The notes under the pieces are model-generated. The model had not been told where the DNA came from, did not search any database, and was given only the letters and a program-made list of their open reading frames with translations. Shown here piece after piece: positions 16,551 to 25,048 of a DNA stretch of 64,000 nt. The translations under genes were made by a program, and so were the position numbers. How positions within the stretch are numbered: position 1 is the first letter of the stretch; each line of letters starts with the position of its first letter. The DNA is from Pseudooceanicola marinus (GTDB lineage: Bacteria > Pseudomonadota > Alphaproteobacteria > Rhodobacterales > Rhodobacteraceae): the NCBI RefSeq assembly GCF_002786295.1, contig NZ_PGTC01000013.1, positions 69,501-133,500 of the forward strand. Reading direction: 5' to 3'.

Positions 16551-17474
16551 TCAGCTTTCGATCGACTTCGCCGCCCGCGCCTTGCCGCGTTTCAGGCCCA
16601 GGTGGCGTTCGCGCAGGATGATGATGACGCCCGCCAGGATCACGATCCCCGCGCCCAGCAACATCTGCGGCGTCGGCACCTCGGCGAAGATGAAATAGCC
16701 GATCGCCAGGGCAAAGATCATCGAGGCATAATCGAAGGGCGCCACCACCGAGGCATCGGCGAAGCGGTAGCACGACGTCAGGAAGATCTGACCGAAACCG
16801 CCCAGCACCCCGGCCAGGATCAGCATCCCCGCCTCCGCGCCCGAGGGCCAGGCCCAGCCGAACGGCAGGGTCAGCAGCGACAGCAGGGTCGAGGTGATGG
16901 TGAACCAGAACACGATGGCCGAGGTCTGTTCCTCGCGCACCATGTTGCGGATGTGGACCTGGGCCAGGGCGGCGCAGGTGGCCCCGAAGATCACGATCAT
17001 CGCACCCACGGCCTCGGTCACCGCCACCGTATCGGCGCCCAGGGTGGTCACCCGCGGCTCCAGCACGATCAGCACGCCCACCATGCCCAGGCCCACGGCG
17101 CTGAGACGGAAGACCCCCACCTTCTCGTTCAGGAACATGCCGGCGAAGACCACCACCAGGATGGGCGTGGCGTATTGCAGGGCCGTCACCTCGGGCAGCG
17201 GCAGGAAGGCCAGCCCGGCAAAGCCGCAGCCCATGGCGGTGGTGCCGATCAGCCCGCGCCAGACATGGGCCATCGGGCGCTGCGTGCGCCAACCCGTCCT
17301 CAGATCGCCGCGCACCGCCAGCCACCCAAGGATCACCGGCAGGGCAAAGAAGGAGCGGAAGAAGACCGACTGGCCCGGCGGCACATGGCCCGCCGTCGCC
17401 TTGATGAGAGAGGTCATGGTGATGAAGCAGGTCACCGCCACCAGTTTCAGGACAATCCCCTTGAGCGGCTGCAT
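16551..17474 (-). CDS. DMT-superfamily (EamA) transporter
   Basis: A 307-residue inner-membrane protein with ten hydrophobic segments in two EamA repeats. The first repeat runs from LVAVTCFITM to VLIVLEP and the second from GAMIVIFGATCAAL to VIIILRERH. FRSFFALPVI and YATPILVVVFAGMFLNEK are classic EamA features. Substrates of this family range from amino acids to nucleotide-derived solutes, and none can be assigned here. The ATG at 17474 follows AAAGGGG; a longer frame upstream is not supported. It is convergent with the polyamine oxidase gene. Confidence 0.85.
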   Translation of the reverse strand: MQPLKGIVLKLVAVTCFITMTSLIKATAGHVPPGQSVFFRSFFALPVILGWLAVRGDLRTGWRTQRPMAHVWRGLIGTTAMGCGFAGLAFLPLPEVTALQYATPILVVVFAGMFLNEKVGVFRLSAVGLGMVGVLIVLEPRVTTLGADTVAVTEAVGAMIVIFGATCAALAQVHIRNMVREEQTSAIVFWFTITSTLLSLLTLPFGWAWPSGAEAGMLILAGVLGGFGQIFLTSCYRFADASVVAPFDYASMIFALAIGYFIFAEVPTPQMLLGAGIVILAGVIIILRERHLGLKRGKARAAKSIES

Positions 17475-17751
17475 GCCGGCCCCTTTCGCGTCGTAACTTC
17501 CCGCGCCCGTCTCCAGGGCGGGGCGCCACCCGACCCTTCTGTCCCGCCCCTGTCGCGGGGTCAACGGCGCGGGGCGCATACCCGCTGTCGCAGCGGCGGG
17601 CGGCAGGCCCCGCAGGACGGGACAGGACAGGACCGCATCGCGCGGGGCTCTGGCCTTGGGCCTGCCCGCGCGTATAATGGGCAGACCCCCGGAGCCAGGC
17701 CCCCATGGGTGCCAAGCCAGATCTCCCGATGTCGAAAAGGACCTTTGCCCG

Positions 17752-18354
17752 ATGACCCCAGCTCTGCGCCCGATGGCCCGCTCCCTTCCCCTTGCCCTGC
17801 CGCTGATGCTGCTGGCCGCTGCGGCCCAGGCCCATACCGGTGCGGGCCACGCCGGCGGCTTCGTCAGCGGGTTCAGCCACCCGATCCTCGGCTGGGATCA
17901 CGTGGTGGCCATGGTCGCCGTGGGCCTTTGGGGCGCGGTCCTGGGCAAGCCCGCGATCTGGATCCTGCCGGTGGTCTTCCCGCTGGTCATGGCCTTCGGC
18001 GCCGCGCTCGGCATCCTCGGCGTGCCACTGCCGGCCGTGGAGACGGGCATTGCGCTGTCGGGCGTGGTGCTGGGCCTCGCCGTGGCGCTGGCGGTGCGCG
18101 CGCCGCTGCCGATCGCCGCGGTGGTCGTCGGCGTCTTCGCCATCTTCCACGGCCACGCCCATGGAACCGAACTGCCCGCAGCGGCCAATCCGCTGGCCTA
18201 TGGCGTGGGCTTCGTCCTGGGCACCGGGCTGCTGCACATGGCCGGCATCGCCTTGGGCCTGCTGACGGCGAAACCCGCCGGGCGGATCGTCGTGCGCCTG
18301 GCCGGGGGCCTGATTGCCGTGGTCGGCGGCGCCTTCCTGGCCGGGATCGCCTGA
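17752..18354 (+). CDS. HupE/UreJ family membrane protein
   Basis: A 200-residue protein with a signal-like N-terminus ending AAQAHTG. The diagnostic HupE motif is GFSHPILGWDHVVAMVAVGLWG, followed by five or six hydrophobic segments and FHGHAHGTELP. HupE/UreJ proteins are nickel (or cobalt) permease candidates linked to hydrogenase or urease. Neither enzyme is encoded nearby, so the metal is uncertain. AAAAGG lies ten bases before the ATG at 17752. A second membrane gene follows almost directly. Confidence 0.85.
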   Translation: MTPALRPMARSLPLALPLMLLAAAAQAHTGAGHAGGFVSGFSHPILGWDHVVAMVAVGLWGAVLGKPAIWILPVVFPLVMAFGAALGILGVPLPAVETGIALSGVVLGLAVALAVRAPLPIAAVVVGVFAIFHGHAHGTELPAAANPLAYGVGFVLGTGLLHMAGIALGLLTAKPAGRIVVRLAGGLIAVVGGAFLAGIA

Positions 18355-18358
18355 TCCC

Positions 18359-19012
18359 TTGGCCCGGCGCCGCGCAGCCGTCGTGACACTACCAACGGCC
18401 CGGGCGCTGGCCCCGGGCCTTTGCATTTGGCTGGCCTTGCTACCCGCCCCGGCCTTGGCCCATGTGCCGGGCCTGCCAGCGGAAGCAATGGCCGCCCTGA
18501 CGCTGGGCCTGCGCCTGCCCTTCCTCTACCCGGAAGCCCTTCTGCCCCTGCTGGTGCTCGGGCTAGCGCTGGCCGGCGGGCAACGCCCGCTGATCGCCGG
18601 GCTGGCGGGGCTCGGGGCGGGACTGCTGGGCGCTGATCTACTGGGCGAGGCCGCCACGGCGCTGTCGCTGGGCGCGGGGGCGCTGGCGGGCGCGGTACTG
18701 GCCCTGAAGGGGCCGCCGCTGCCGGGAATGCTGCGCCACGGGATGGGGTTCGTCCTGCCCGCGCTCATCATGGCCGCTCTCTACCACGGCGGCAGCGCCT
18801 CGGCGCCCGCACTGATGGCGCTTGGCTCGATGGGCGTGTTGGCGGTGACGGCGCTGCTGATCGCGGAAATCGCGGACCTGCTGCTGACGCGGCTACCCGG
18901 ACCGATCCCGGGCCTCGCGCTGCGTATCGCGGCCAGCTGGCTCGCCGCGATCCTGATCCTGATGCTGGCCTTCGTGCTGGCCGACCCCGTGCCGGGCGGC
19001 GCCGGGGCCTAG
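18359..19012 (+). CDS. Membrane protein, probable HupE/UreJ relative
   Basis: A protein of about 217 residues with a signal-like start (LCIWLALLPAPALAHVPG) and five to six hydrophobic segments rich in Ala, Gly and Leu. GMGFVLPALIMAALYH resembles the end of HupE proteins, but the signature GWDH motif is absent. It begins four bases after the stop of the HupE gene. The start is uncertain: TTG at 18359 adjoins the upstream stop and keeps an RRR n-region, while GTG at 18383 is shorter; neither has a good Shine-Dalgarno. A partner role with the preceding permease is inferred from position only. Confidence 0.6.
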   Translation: MARRRAAVVTLPTARALAPGLCIWLALLPAPALAHVPGLPAEAMAALTLGLRLPFLYPEALLPLLVLGLALAGGQRPLIAGLAGLGAGLLGADLLGEAATALSLGAGALAGAVLALKGPPLPGMLRHGMGFVLPALIMAALYHGGSASAPALMALGSMGVLAVTALLIAEIADLLLTRLPGPIPGLALRIAASWLAAILILMLAFVLADPVPGGAGA

Positions 19013-19020
19013 GCCCTGCG

Positions 19021-19533
19021 TTACTCCGCTGCCGTGCTGCGCTTCGGCAGGACCCAGTCGGGGCGCGGGAAGTGGCAGGTGTAGCCATTGGGGATCCGCT
19101 CCAGGTAATCCTGGTGCTCCGGCTCGGCCTCCCAGAAATCACCCACCGGTTCGACCTCTGTCACCACGCGCCCGGGCCAGAGGCCCGAGGCCTCCACATC
19201 CGCGATGGTCTCCTCGGCCACCGCCTTCTGCACGTCATCGACGTAGTAGATGGCCGAACGGTAGGACAGGCCGATGTCGTTGCCCTGCCGGTTCAGCGTG
19301 GTCGGATCGTGGATCTGGAAGAAGACCTCCAGGATCCGCCGATAGGAAATCACATCGGGGTCGAAGAAGATCTCGATCCCCTCCGCATGGGTGCCATGGT
19401 TGCGATAGGTCGCATGGGGCACGTCGCCCCCGGTATATCCCACGCGGGTGCGTTTCACCCCGGGCAGCTTGCGGATCAGGTCCTGCATGCCCCAAAAACA
19501 ACCCCCGGCGAGAACGGCGCGTTCTTCACTCAT
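19021..19533 (-). CDS. msrA: Peptide methionine-(S)-S-oxide reductase
   Basis: A 170-residue MsrA that reduces the S-epimer of methionine sulfoxide in proteins. The catalytic Cys12 lies in GGCFWG near the N-terminus, and [16 protein letters not shown] and [23 protein letters not shown] are all family stretches. The ATG at 19533 overlaps the msrB stop (TGATG), so it is coupled to msrB. No Cys is visible after position 150 other than in YTCHF, which may serve as the resolving residue. Confidence 0.95.
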   Translation of the reverse strand: MSEERAVLAGGCFWGMQDLIRKLPGVKRTRVGYTGGDVPHATYRNHGTHAEGIEIFFDPDVISYRRILEVFFQIHDPTTLNRQGNDIGLSYRSAIYYVDDVQKAVAEETIADVEASGLWPGRVVTEVEPVGDFWEAEPEHQDYLERIPNGYTCHFPRPDWVLPKRSTAAE

Positions 19534-19979
19534 CACAGTTCCTCCACTTGGTCGATGTATTGGCCATAGCCCTCGGCCTCCATTTCTTCCTTCGGGACGA
19601 AGCGCAGCGAGGCCGAGTTGATGCAGTAGCGCAGCCCGCCACGGTCCGTCGGCCCGTCGGGGAAGACGTGGCCCAGGTGGCTGTCACCGTGTTTCGACCG
19701 CACCTCGACCCGCACCATGCCGTGACTTTCGTCCCGCAGGTTAACGATATTGTCTTCCTCGATGGGCTTCACGAAGCTGGGCCAGCCACAGCCGCTCTCA
19801 TACTTCGCCGCGCTGGCAAACAGCGGCTCGCCGGAGACCACGTCGACGTAGATCCCGACCCGCTTGTTCTCCAGCAGGGGGCCGGTGAAGGGCCGCTCGG
19901 TGCCGCTTTCCTGGGTCACGTGGAACTGCTCCGGGGTCAGCCGCGCGATGGCTTCGTCTGTCTTGCGATACTCGGACAT
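19533..19979 (-). CDS. msrB: Peptide methionine-(R)-S-oxide reductase
   Basis: A 148-residue MsrB that reduces the R-epimer of methionine sulfoxide. The catalytic Cys119 is in [13 protein letters not shown] and the CGWPSF motif includes Cys64. The two CxxC zinc sites of many MsrB proteins are absent: the corresponding stretches read VDVVSGE and [11 protein letters not shown]. This is therefore a non-zinc form with Cys64 a candidate resolving residue. GGAGGA is six bases before the ATG. It heads the msrB-msrA operon. Confidence 0.95.
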   Translation of the reverse strand: MSEYRKTDEAIARLTPEQFHVTQESGTERPFTGPLLENKRVGIYVDVVSGEPLFASAAKYESGCGWPSFVKPIEEDNIVNLRDESHGMVRVEVRSKHGDSHLGHVFPDGPTDRGGLRYCINSASLRFVPKEEMEAEGYGQYIDQVEEL

Positions 19980-20311
19980 ATGTTCCTCCGTTGCTTGCCC
20001 TCAATGTGGGGAAGGCCGGCCGGAAAGGAAAGGGGTACGGCCGACACAGCTTTTACACGGGTCTCTGCGAGCGCCGCGACAGTCGGTTAACTTCATGTAT
20101 GCGGGTCCTTCGGGCGAAGTCTCGGGAGCTTTCACGTTCTTGCGTACCCCCCGAACCGGCACGGACCCGCCGCGATACAGGGGCGCAACCGACAGCCGGT
20201 CGCCTGTTTCCGCACCGGAACACACGGGTGAAAGCGTTTTGCCCCGCCCTCGTTGCCCATTTCGGGGTCCGCCAGACGAGGCCTGTCCGGGACCGATTGC
20301 AGGAGATGCAG

Positions 20312-20536
20312 ATGGCTGTCCAAACCCGTTCCTTCGCCCTGGCCGCCGTGATTGCCGCCGCCTCCACCTCCGCCGCATGGGCGCAGCTGTCGCTGGGTGC
20401 AGGCGCTGGCGGCTCGATCAGCGCCAACGCCTTGGCCATTGCGACGATGCAGGACGCCATTTCGGCCAGTACCAGCCTTTCCGCTGCGCTGGAGGCCCAG
20501 AGCTTCACCCAGCTGGTAATCGACGACCGCGACTGA
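20312..20536 (+). CDS. Small secreted protein of unknown function
   Basis: A 74-residue product. Residues 1-25 form a signal peptide ending AAWA. The mature part is about 50 residues, Ala/Ser/Gly-rich (LGAGAGGSISANALAIATM), and ends LVIDDRD. The ATG at 20312 has AGGAG six bases before it; an ATG at 20306 overlaps that site. I do not recognise the family. The C-terminal tail resembles the LIVDDRV end of the larger secreted repeat protein downstream. The 332 bases upstream (19980-20311) hold no convincing gene or RNA. Confidence 0.6.
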   Translation: MAVQTRSFALAAVIAAASTSAAWAQLSLGAGAGGSISANALAIATMQDAISASTSLSAALEAQSFTQLVIDDRD

Positions 20537-20564
20537 GCCTTTCACACCCCCGAAAACGCCCGGG

Positions 20565-20588
20565 GGCCGCATCGCGGGCCCCTTTTCT
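20565..20588 (+). terminator. Terminator after the small secreted protein
   Basis: GGGGCC and GGCCCC arms enclose GCATCGCG and are followed by TTTTCTG, about 30 bases past the stop. Confidence 0.75.
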
Positions 20589-20826
20589 GTGCCGCAGCAC
20601 AGCACGGCTGCGTTTCTTCCGCACTGCGGCGACGCCATCCGGCGTCAATCGGCAACATTTCGCCGACACCACTTCATTGTTGATTCAAATACTTATTTTC
20701 ACCGAACCCCCTATCTTCAAGGCGATGATACGTTCCCGGAGTGGCGAAGACTCGCCCAACTCTCGGCATGCGTGCAACTGTCGCAGGTTGCACACGTTTA
20801 TTCAGCATAGCGAGAGGAGAATATCC

Positions 20827-21687
20827 ATGACCCTGGAACTGATGAAACGGACGACCGCCGTTTTCGCCGCCCTGGCGCTGATCGGCCCTACCGCGGCACA
20901 GGCACAACTGGGCCTGGACGTGGACCTTGACGCGAGTGATGGCGACGGGGTCGGCGTGAGCGTTGATGCCGGCGTCGGTGGTGACGACGGCGTGAACGCG
21001 GATGCAGACGTGGGCGTCGGTGGCAATGACGGTCTCGATGTTACGGCCGATGCCGATGTCGGTGTCGGCGGCAGCAACGGCGTGAATGCCGACGCGGATG
21101 CAGATGTGGGCGTCGGAGGCGGCGATGGCGTGATGGCTGATGCCGATGTCGATGCCGGCGTGGGCGGCGACGATGGCATCAATGCCGATGCTGACGTGAC
21201 CGCTGGCCTTGGCGGTGGCGACGGCATCAACGCAGACGCAGACGTCGATGTGGGCGCCGGCGGCGAGACCATCGCCGATATCGGCGCCGACCTGGGCGTC
21301 GGCGGCGGCTCGGGCGGCGGCTCCGGCAACGGCGGCGGCGGCGCCTCCAATGGGGGCGGCACCAATGGCGGCATGATGCCCGACGCCGAAAATCTGGCCT
21401 TCGCTGTCAGCGGCTCCGGCATGTCGGCCATCGCGACCCTGCCCCCGCAGGCCTTCGGTCTGGTGACGGTGACGCAGCTGGCGCGCCGGGACGAGATCTC
21501 GATCCCCAGCTTCGATGCGCAGCTGCGCGAATCCCAGGGCTGGATCGCCCGCCTGCGCCAACGCATTGCGTCCAACGGCCCGCTGACCAGCTGGCTGCAG
21601 GGCCGGGGCTACACCACGCCGGACGTGGTGGGCTTCTACCGCAAGACCGACGGCAAGCTGTGGCTGATCGTCGACGACCGGGTCTGA
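20827..21687 (+). CDS. Secreted Asp/Gly-rich tandem-repeat protein of unknown function
   Basis: A 286-residue exported protein. Residues 1-27 look like a signal peptide (TAAQAQ). Residues 49-156 consist of about seven units of 14-16 residues with core GVGGDDGVNADADV, very acidic and without Cys. A Gly/Ser/Asn linker follows (157-183). The C-terminal 100 residues are ordinary in composition (LPPQAFGLVTVTQLARRDEI, then WIARLRQRI, ending KLWLIVDDRV) and probably fold. AGGAG precedes the ATG. The acidic repeats could bind calcium or form an elongated stalk, but I see no known calcium-binding consensus. A clear terminator follows. I do not recognise the family. Confidence 0.75.
   Translation: MTLELMKRTTAVFAALALIGPTAAQAQLGLDVDLDASDGDGVGVSVDAGVGGDDGVNADADVGVGGNDGLDVTADADVGVGGSNGVNADADADVGVGGGDGVMADADVDAGVGGDDGINADADVTAGLGGGDGINADADVDVGAGGETIADIGADLGVGGGSGGGSGNGGGGASNGGGTNGGMMPDAENLAFAVSGSGMSAIATLPPQAFGLVTVTQLARRDEISIPSFDAQLRESQGWIARLRQRIASNGPLTSWLQGRGYTTPDVVGFYRKTDGKLWLIVDDRV
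20971..21294 (+). repeat. In-frame tandem repeats encoding the Asp/Gly units
   Basis: About seven degenerate 42-48-base units, each encoding GVGG-x-DG-x-NADADV-type sequence. The unit is coding and the copies have diverged at synonymous and non-synonymous sites. Confidence 0.75.
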
Positions 21688-21743
21688 CCGACCCTTCGGG
21701 TGTGTGACCGGCGCGCGGACCGCGTCGAACCAGGGAAGGCGGG

Positions 21744-21777
21744 CGGCGTCCGGGAGAGATCCCGGGCGCCGTTTTCC
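21744..21777 (+). terminator. Rho-independent terminator after the repeat-protein gene
   Basis: CGGCGTCCGGGA and TCCCGGGCGCCG arms form a near-perfect stem around GAGA, followed by TTTTCCCTC. Confidence 0.85.
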
Positions 21778-21792
21778 CTCATCCCGTTGCCG

Positions 21793-22854
21793 TCAGCTTC
21801 TCGCGCGCAGCTGCGCCACGGCCCAGCCGGCGGCCTCTGCCACCACCGGGTCGGCATCGCCGGTCAGCGCCTCGACCGCCGGCAATAGATCCGGACGGCC
21901 CGAGTTGCCGATGGCATAGGCCACGTTGCGCACGAAGCGGTCGCGCCCGATCCGCTTGATCGGCGAGCCGGAGAACCGGGCGCGGAAAGCGGTATCATCC
22001 AGCGCCGCCAACTCGGCCAACGGGGGCGCCAGCAGGTCATCACGGGCGTGGTATTTCACCTCCGCCGCGCGTTCGGCGAACTTGTTCCAGGGACAGACCG
22101 CCAGGCAGTCGTCGCAGCCGTAGATCCGATTGCCCAGCTTGGCGCGCAGCTCCTCCGGGATCGGACCCTTGTATTCGATCGTCAGGTAGGAAATGCAGCG
22201 CCGGGCATCCAGTTGATATGGCTGGGGAAAAGCATCCGTCGGACAGGCGTCCAGGCAGCGGCGGCACCGCCCGCAATGGTCCACCTCCGCATCATCTAGG
22301 GGCAGCTCCAGCGTGGTGAAGATGGCACCGAGGAAGAACCAGCTGCCCAGCTCGCGGCTGACCAGGTTGGTATGCTTGCCCTGCCAGCCCAGCCCGGCGG
22401 CCTGGCCGAGGGCCTTTTCCGGCACCGGCGCCGTATCGACGAAGACCTTCACCTGCGCCGCTTCGCCGTCGGCCTGCGGCCCCGCCTCGGCAATCAGCCA
22501 GCGCGCCAGCCGCTTCAGCCGCTTCTTCACCACATCGTGGTAATCGCGGTTCTGGGCATAGACGGTGATGCCTGCCCGGTCGGGATGGCCCAGCACCTCC
22601 AGCGGGTCATGATCGGGGCCGTAGTTTTCGGCCAGCATCAGGATCGACCGCGCCTCGGGCCAAAGCGCCGAGGGGTCACCGCGCCAATGGCTGCGATCAG
22701 CCAGCCAGGACATCTGCCCGTGATAGCCCGCAGCGAGGAAGGCGCGCAGGCGCTCGGCCACATCCGGCACGGCCTCGGGCGCGCAAAGACGGGCGGCAGA
22801 GAATCCCTCTGCCCGCGCCTGGTCCAGAAGTTTGCGTTTCAGCGCCTCGGTCAT
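21793..22854 (-). CDS. queG: Epoxyqueuosine reductase
   Basis: A 353-residue iron-sulfur, cobalamin-dependent enzyme for the last step of queuosine synthesis in tRNA (epoxyqueuosine to queuosine). The catalytic Asp140 is in [10 protein letters not shown]. Ferredoxin-type cysteines are Cys194, 197, 200, 204 and Cys220, 247, 250, 254 ([12 protein letters not shown], then CDDCLAVCP). A HEAT-like C-terminal segment ends the protein ([12 protein letters not shown]), the usual domain plan. AAGG lies six bases before the ATG. It follows the GST-fold gene after 161 bases that contain two hairpins. Confidence 0.94.
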   Translation of the reverse strand: MTEALKRKLLDQARAEGFSAARLCAPEAVPDVAERLRAFLAAGYHGQMSWLADRSHWRGDPSALWPEARSILMLAENYGPDHDPLEVLGHPDRAGITVYAQNRDYHDVVKKRLKRLARWLIAEAGPQADGEAAQVKVFVDTAPVPEKALGQAAGLGWQGKHTNLVSRELGSWFFLGAIFTTLELPLDDAEVDHCGRCRRCLDACPTDAFPQPYQLDARRCISYLTIEYKGPIPEELRAKLGNRIYGCDDCLAVCPWNKFAERAAEVKYHARDDLLAPPLAELAALDDTAFRARFSGSPIKRIGRDRFVRNVAYAIGNSGRPDLLPAVEALTGDADPVVAEAAGWAVAQLRARS

Positions 22855-22908
22855 GGGGGCCTTGTGCCAGAAATCGGGGGATGGGGGAAATGCGGTGACG
22901 CGATCCCG

Positions 22909-23008
22909 AGGGCCTGCGCCCCTCCGCCGGGGTCAGGCCCAACCATGCGCAGGGCTGTGCTGTCACACTGTCCCACGCCGCCCCTCGGGTCATGCCTGTG
23001 GCATGACC
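22909..23008. repeat. Two hairpins between the GST-fold gene and queG
   Basis: GGGCCTG pairs with CAGGCCC around a CCCC/GGGG inner stem (22909-22940). A perfect 9-bp stem GGTCATGCC-TGT-GGCATGACC lies at 22988-23008. Neither ends in a T run on the minus strand. They may slow or stabilise the transcript between the two genes. Confidence 0.45.
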
Positions 23009-23015
23009 TGCGCGT

Positions 23016-23687
23016 TCAGAAATCCAGGTCGGCGTAATGCGCGGGCGGCGGGAAGCCCGGCACCTGGTCCATCAGGATGGCGCGGAACGCGGGGCGCGAC
23101 TTGATCTTGGCGTACCAGTCCTTCACCTGCGCGTTCCGATCCCAGTCCACGTCGGAGATATAGTCGAGCGCCGACAGATGCGCGGCGGCGGCGAAATCCG
23201 CCAGGCTCATCCGGTCCCCGGCCAGCCAGCGGCGGTGATCCAGCAGCCAGCCCATGTAATCAATGTGGAACTTGATCGCCCGCAGACCGGCCATCACGTT
23301 GGTGGAATTGGGAAACCCCTGGCCGGTGATCTTCTTGTTCACCCGCTCGTAAAGCAGCTTCGAGGTCACCTCGTGGTGGAACTTGTCGTCGAACCACATC
23401 ACCAGGCGGCGCACCTCATGCCGGGCCAGCGGATCCGAGGGCATCAGCGAGGGCTCGGGATAGAGCTCCTCCAGATACTCGCAGATCGCCGCGCTTTCGG
23501 CCAGGGCGTGACCATCCAGGCGCAGCACCGGCACCTTGCCGGCGGGGTTGCGACGCAGGAAATCGGTGTCCTTCTCCCAGTAGCGCTCTTCGATCAGCTT
23601 CACTTCGATCTTCTTCTCGGCCAGCGACAGGCGCACCTTGCGGCAGAAGGGAGACAGGGGAACGTGGTAAAGCTCTGCTGAAGTCAT
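23016..23687 (-). CDS. Glutathione S-transferase fold protein, possibly FzlA-like
   Basis: A 223-residue protein with a thioredoxin-like N-terminal domain (LYHVPLSPFCRKVRLSLAEKK, then NPAGKVPVLRLDGHALAESAAICEYLEE) and an all-helical C-terminal domain (WLAGDRMSLADFAAAAHLSAL). The SPFC start, the cis-Pro in KVPVL and the ES pair mark the GST superfamily. In many alphaproteobacteria a GST-fold protein beside queG is the FtsZ-binding division factor FzlA, so that identity is possible but unproven. The ATG at 23687 is chosen because CAGGA lies eight bases upstream. Confidence 0.8.
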   Translation of the reverse strand: MTSAELYHVPLSPFCRKVRLSLAEKKIEVKLIEERYWEKDTDFLRRNPAGKVPVLRLDGHALAESAAICEYLEELYPEPSLMPSDPLARHEVRRLVMWFDDKFHHEVTSKLLYERVNKKITGQGFPNSTNVMAGLRAIKFHIDYMGWLLDHRRWLAGDRMSLADFAAAAHLSALDYISDVDWDRNAQVKDWYAKIKSRPAFRAILMDQVPGFPPPAHYADLDF

Positions 23688-23789
23688 CGTTGTGTCCTGG
23701 TACGAATGGCCTGGCGCACGACGGCGCGGCGGGCCAACGGGCCCCGGGGCCTGAAATGTCACCTGTCTTGCCGCCTGAGGCCCGGAATT

Positions 23790-24542
23790 TCAATCCTCGA
23801 AACAGGCGGCCCGCCCATCCCGTGCGATCGTCGCGGCCCCGTCGCGGATTGCCGCCGACCGGCGGGAGACGAATTCACCCGGCGCGCTGGCCGACCAGCT
23901 TTGCGGCGAGGGCAACACGGCCGCCAGGCGCGCGGCCTGATCCGCCGACAGATCCTTCGGAAGTGCCTGGAAATACCGCCAGGCGCCGGCCTCGATGCCA
24001 AAGGCGCCCTCGTCGAACTCGGCCACGTTCAGATAGACCTCCAGGATCCGGCGCTTCGACCAGGTCAGCTCCACCAGCGGGGTAATCAGCGTCTCCAGCG
24101 CCTTCCGGACGTAGCTGCGCCCGTGCCAGAGATAGACGTTCTTCACGACTTGTTGAGAGATGGTCGACCCGCCCCGCGCCGCGCCGTCGGCAATGGCATC
24201 GCGGATCGCGGACATGTCGATCCCCCAGTGCAGGCAGAAATTGGCATCCTCGGCCGCCACGACCGAGCGCGCCATCACCGGGGCGATCTCCTCCATCGGA
24301 ATCCATTGCCGGTCTATCTCACCCAGGCGCAACCGTTCCCGCAGCATGTAGGCACCGCCCCAGGGGCGGATCACCGAATGAGAGGTCACGACGAGGGCAA
24401 AGAGAATCACCACGACCGCCAGCCCGCGCAAAATCCAGCGTCGCAGCCAGCGCAGGGGCTGCGGACCACCGCGCGCGGCCTTTTTTCCCTTGCGGGAGGC
24501 CGTCTTGCGCGTCTTCGTTTTGGGTTTCGTCTGCTTTGCCAC
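23790..24542 (-). CDS. mtgA: Monofunctional biosynthetic peptidoglycan transglycosylase
   Basis: A 250-residue GT51 enzyme that polymerises lipid II glycan strands at the inner membrane. A basic, Lys-rich cytoplasmic tail (1-35) is followed by one membrane segment (about 39-54). Catalytic motifs are AAEDANFCLHWG (Glu98), ARGGSTISQQVVKN, and KRRILEVYLNVAEFDEGAFGIEAGA. No transpeptidase domain is present, which fits MtgA. The start is GTG at 24542 with GGA five bases upstream. The motif reads NFCLHWG where most relatives have KFxxHxG. Confidence 0.92.
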   Translation of the reverse strand: MAKQTKPKTKTRKTASRKGKKAARGGPQPLRWLRRWILRGLAVVVILFALVVTSHSVIRPWGGAYMLRERLRLGEIDRQWIPMEEIAPVMARSVVAAEDANFCLHWGIDMSAIRDAIADGAARGGSTISQQVVKNVYLWHGRSYVRKALETLITPLVELTWSKRRILEVYLNVAEFDEGAFGIEAGAWRYFQALPKDLSADQAARLAAVLPSPQSWSASAPGEFVSRRSAAIRDGAATIARDGRAACFED

Positions 24543-24612
24543 GAGTCCAGCTATACGCGTGACAGCCGGGGCAGCAAAGTCATTGCCAGGCCCCTTTCCG
24601 GTTGGCAGGCAA

Positions 24613-24640
24613 GAAAAAACCGGCACCAGGGCCGGTTTCA
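24613..24640 (-). terminator. Rho-independent terminator of the 95-residue secreted protein gene
   Basis: On the minus strand AAACCGGC pairs with GCCGGTTT and runs into TTTTTTC. It begins directly at the stop codon. Confidence 0.85.
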
Positions 24641-24641
24641 T

Positions 24642-24929
24642 TCAATCGCGTTGCCCCGCCCAGTCGGCGGGCCAGATATCGGGGCGCCTTGCCCCCGGGA
24701 TCCTGTTGCCAGACATCCCCCGGTCGGCCCCGATGGCCCCGAAGCCGGAGTGCAGGTCAAAGGTATCGCGGCGGTATTCATCCTCCAGCCGGGAGGACCG
24801 CGCCGCATTGCGCAGGCTGGACAGGATGGTGGGCCCCTCATCGGAATCCGCCTGTGACGTTCCGGGGGCAACCCCCGTCAGGGCGACGGCCAGGATGAGA
24901 GCGGGGACATAAGCAGTGCGGGTCGTCAT
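24642..24929 (-). CDS. Small secreted protein of unknown function
   Basis: A 95-residue product with a signal peptide (MTTRTAYVPALILAVALTG, cleavage near SQA). The mature part is hydrophilic, rich in Arg and Asp, with no Cys (LRNAARSSRLEDEYRR, FDLHSGFGAIGADRG). GGGAGG sits five bases before the ATG at 24929. A strong terminator follows at once, which supports it as a real single-gene unit. I do not recognise the family. Confidence 0.6.
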   Translation of the reverse strand: MTTRTAYVPALILAVALTGVAPGTSQADSDEGPTILSSLRNAARSSRLEDEYRRDTFDLHSGFGAIGADRGMSGNRIPGARRPDIWPADWAGQRD

Positions 24930-24964
24930 GGACACCTCCCGGAAGCCGGGCTTGCGATCTTGAA

Positions 24965-25003
24965 AGAAAACGGCACCGGCGCCATTTCTGGTGCCGGTGC
25001 CGA
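24965..25003 (-). terminator. Terminator after the SDDDARSGLN-repeat gene
   Basis: On the minus strand GGCACCGGCACC pairs with GGCGCCGGTGCC around AGAAAT and ends in GTTTTCTTTC. Confidence 0.82.
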
Positions 25004-25048
25004 TGCCTGGGTCGTCACCACGGGGAGCGTAGGTAACGAACCCCGGTC

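Noticed and set aside
16198-18426. A 742-codon minus-strand frame spanning the DMT transporter region
   Set aside because: It crosses repeat copy C, is out of frame with the DMT protein, and shows no domain.
20971-21294. Regular repeats considered as a CRISPR array
   Set aside because: The units are in frame, encode one secreted protein, differ from each other and have no unique spacers.
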